Below the pieces are notes generated by a model. It made no database searches and was not told the origin of the DNA. It saw nothing but the letters and a program-made list of their open reading frames with translations. Below, in pieces: positions 21,782 through 23,582 of a DNA stretch of 23,582 bases. The DNA lies in NCBI GenBank assembly GCA_014379925.1, contig JACMKY010000041.1, positions 1 through 23,582 on the forward strand, written 5' to 3'. The DNA comes from Cytophagales bacterium. Its GTDB lineage: Bacteria > Bacteroidota > Bacteroidia > Cytophagales > ES-bin-26. Position numbers and translations under genes: made by a program. How positions within the stretch are numbered: position 1 is the stretch's first letter; the number at the start of each line of letters is the position of its first letter.

Positions 21782-23582
21782 ATGAAGCAAAACCGACAAA
21801 TCAATCTGGCAGGTAGCCAGCCTGGCCGCCATCTCCGCGGGCTGTCCAAGTGGCTGGCCGTGGGTATCCTGGCCCTGCTCGGCGGAACCGGAAGTTTTGC
21901 CCAGAACCGCGTGACGGGTACGGTCACGTCGGTGGCCGACAACACGCCCCTGCCGGGGGTATCGGTGCTGGTGAAGGGAACCACCACCGGAACCTCCACC
22001 GACGCGACCGGCAAGTACGCCATCGCCGCACCCGACGGGGGAACGCTGGTGTTTTCTTTCATCGGATTTACCACCCAGGAAGTGCTCGTCGGCAACCGCA
22101 CGGCGGTGGACGTGGGGATGCAGGAGGATGCCCAGCAACTCTCCGAGGTGGTTGTGACTGCCCTCGGCATCGAGCGGCAGGAAAAGGAGTTGGGGTACGT
22201 CACCCAGAAACTCAACGGCGAGGCCCTGACGCAGGCCCGGGAGACCAACGTGGTCAACCAACTGGCGGGCAAGGTCGCCGGGGTAACGGTGGTGGGCAGT
22301 CCGGCGGGGGTGGGGGCTTCTTCGCGCATTACCATCCGGGGCGAGCGTTCGCTCAACATCAACGCCAACCAACCCTTGTTCGTCATCGACGGCTTGCCCA
22401 TCAACAACAACTTCGTGGGTTCTTCGGGCCGCAACAACCAGGATGCGGACTACGGCAACGGGGCCGGCTTCATCAACCCCGACGACATTGAATCCATTAC
22501 GGTGCTGAAGGGCGCCAACGCCTCGGCCCTCTACGGTTCGCGGGCGGCCAATGGGGTCATCGTGATTACCACCAAATCGGGCAAGGGCACCAAGGGTTTC
22601 GGCATTAGCGTCAATTCCAACATCACCTTCGATACCCCGCTGCGGCTGGTCGATTACCAGAACGTGTACGCACAGGGTTCGGGCGGGGAGTTCGGGTTCG
22701 TGGACGGGTCGGGCGGTGGCCTGCGCGACGGCGTGGACGAGAACTGGGGACCCCGGATGGAAGGGCAACTGTTGGTGCAGCACGATTCGCCCACCGACAA
22801 GGGGCTGCGCGCCGGCGACACGCGGGTACCCGGCGGGGCGGGCAACGCCACGGCCACCCCGTTCGTGGCGCGCCCCGACAACGTCCGCGACTTCTTCGAG
22901 TTGGGCCAGACCTACAACAACAACGTGGCGCTGACCGGCAGCAACGACTTCGGCGACTTCCGCCTTTCGTACACCAACCTGAGCCAGCAGGGCATCGTGC
23001 CCAACACCGATCTCAACCGCAACACGTTCGCCTTCAACGGGGGCTACAAGCTGACCAAAAAGCTGACCGCCCGCGCCAACGTGAGCTACATCCGCAGCAA
23101 CAGTGGCAACCGCCCCAACCTGAGCTACGGCACCGAAAACATTATGTACCTGTTCAACTGCTGGTACGGTCGCCACGTGGACACCGAGCAACTGCGCAAC
23201 TACTGGCAACCCGGCCTGGAAGACCGCCAGCAGTTCAACTTCAACTACAACTACCACGACAACCCGTACTTTAACCTCTACGAGAACACCAACGCGCAGG
23301 CCCTGGACCGGATCATCGGCAACGTCACGCTGGCCTACGAATTCACCGACTGGCTCACGCTGCAGGCCCGTACCCAAGTGGACCTGAACGACGAGTTGCG
23401 CACCCGCCGCCGGGCCTTCAGCACGCAGCGCTACCCGTTCGGTTCGTACCGCCGCGAAACGGTGAAGACGTTGGAGCGCAACACCGACCTGTTGCTGCTG
23501 CTCAACCGGAACCTGAGCGAAAGCTTCTCCCTGAATGCCACCCTGGGCGGCAACCAGCGGGTAAACACGTTCGACTACCTCG
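21782..23582 (+). CDS. SusC/RagA TonB-linked outer membrane receptor (3' truncated)
   Basis: This is an outer-membrane beta-barrel that imports glycans, peptides or other nutrients with a SusD-type lipoprotein, energised by TonB. The frame is open from ATG 21782 to the window end (600 residues of the usual 1000 or so). A long charged N-terminus precedes the signal helix (WLAVGILALLGG, cleavage near SFAQ). It is followed by the carboxypeptidase-regulatory-like domain (NRVTGTVTSVADNTPLPGVS to about residue 115), LSEVVVTALGIERQEKELGY, and the plug domain with SALYGSRAANGVIVITTKSG, the SusC signature. Barrel strands with many Asn and aromatic residues follow. A susD gene is expected just right of the window. 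The substrate cannot be told from this part. Confidence 0.96.
   Translation, partial: MKQNRQINLAGSQPGRHLRGLSKWLAVGILALLGGTGSFAQNRVTGTVTSVADNTPLPGVSVLVKGTTTGTSTDATGKYAIAAPDGGTLVFSFIGFTTQEVLVGNRTAVDVGMQEDAQQLSEVVVTALGIERQEKELGYVTQKLNGEALTQARETNVVNQLAGKVAGVTVVGSPAGVGASSRITIRGERSLNINANQPLFVIDGLPINNNFVGSSGRNNQDADYGNGAGFINPDDIESITVLKGANASALYGSRAANGVIVITTKSGKGTKGFGISVNSNITFDTPLRLVDYQNVYAQGSGGEFGFVDGSGGGLRDGVDENWGPRMEGQLLVQHDSPTDKGLRAGDTRVPGGAGNATATPFVARPDNVRDFFELGQTYNNNVALTGSNDFGDFRLSYTNLSQQGIVPNTDLNRNTFAFNGGYKLTKKLTARANVSYIRSNSGNRPNLSYGTENIMYLFNCWYGRHVDTEQLRNYWQPGLEDRQQFNFNYNYHDNPYFNLYENTNAQALDRIIGNVTLAYEFTDWLTLQARTQVDLNDELRTRRRAFSTQRYPFGSYRRETVKTLERNTDLLLLLNRNLSESFSLNATLGGNQRVNTFDYL

Noticed and set aside
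21707..23377. 556-codon open frame on the minus strand under the SusC gene
   Set aside because: It mirrors the GC-rich receptor gene, is Val/Gly/Arg-rich without domain pattern, and the plus frame has unmistakable SusC motifs.
1..23582. CRISPR array, insertion sequence or prophage
   Set aside because: No regularly spaced repeats, transposase, integrase or phage structural gene was seen on either strand.

Overview
The window looks like a GC-rich member of the Bacteroidota, most likely Cytophagales (inference). The evidence is a SusC/RagA receptor carrying the family's typical N-terminal extension, a choice-of-anchor L secreted protein, a DUF6503-like lipoprotein, and promoters of the Bacteroidota type (TTG, a spacer of about 20 bp, then TAnnTTTG) rather than TTGACA/TATAAT. 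Shine-Dalgarno sequences are mostly absent, which also fits the phylum. No tRNA, rRNA, CRISPR array, transposase or phage gene was seen.

Layout. Positions 1-4.2 kb hold an efflux operon: an RND pump cut by the left edge, a TolC-like outer-membrane channel, and a membrane-anchored GyrI-like ligand-binding protein. From 4.4 to 7.7 kb are a PspC-domain protein, a lipoprotein, a choice-of-anchor L/OmpA fusion and a secreted DUF4440/SgcJ-like protein. From 8.0 to 11.7 kb is a looser accessory stretch with a VOC-fold protein, a DinB/maleylpyruvate-isomerase-like protein, a membrane-anchored orphan in visibly AT-richer DNA, and two small orphan genes. Inorganic pyrophosphatase (minus strand) is divergent from a signalling block (12.4-19.1 kb). 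That block holds a 1721-residue Ser/Thr-kinase-like/AAA/GAF/histidine-kinase fusion, an overlapping NarL-type response regulator, and then an RNA polymerase sigma factor with its own promoter. A flavin-nucleotide-binding stress protein and a class I photolyase follow on the minus strand. The window ends inside a SusC/RagA TonB-dependent receptor.

How it works together. The giant kinase and the regulator overlap by 23 bp and form a two-component pair. The sigma factor just downstream has a near-ideal promoter preceded by an imperfect palindrome, and its 5' leader contains nested complementary arms. The same 13-base promoter core recurs ahead of the SusC gene, so both genes appear to use the housekeeping Bacteroidota sigma factor. 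The pump and channel genes are the last two parts of a tripartite exporter whose adaptor gene should lie just left of the window.

The most unusual observations are: three unrelated genes that each carry a two-copy, in-frame, 15-bp perfect tandem duplication; the degenerate catalytic residues of the fused kinase domain; the palindrome and structured leader around the sigma-factor promoter; and phased AGTAAAC repeats upstream of the SusC promoter. I found no clearly new defence or mobile system. All family assignments are by eye, without database searches.
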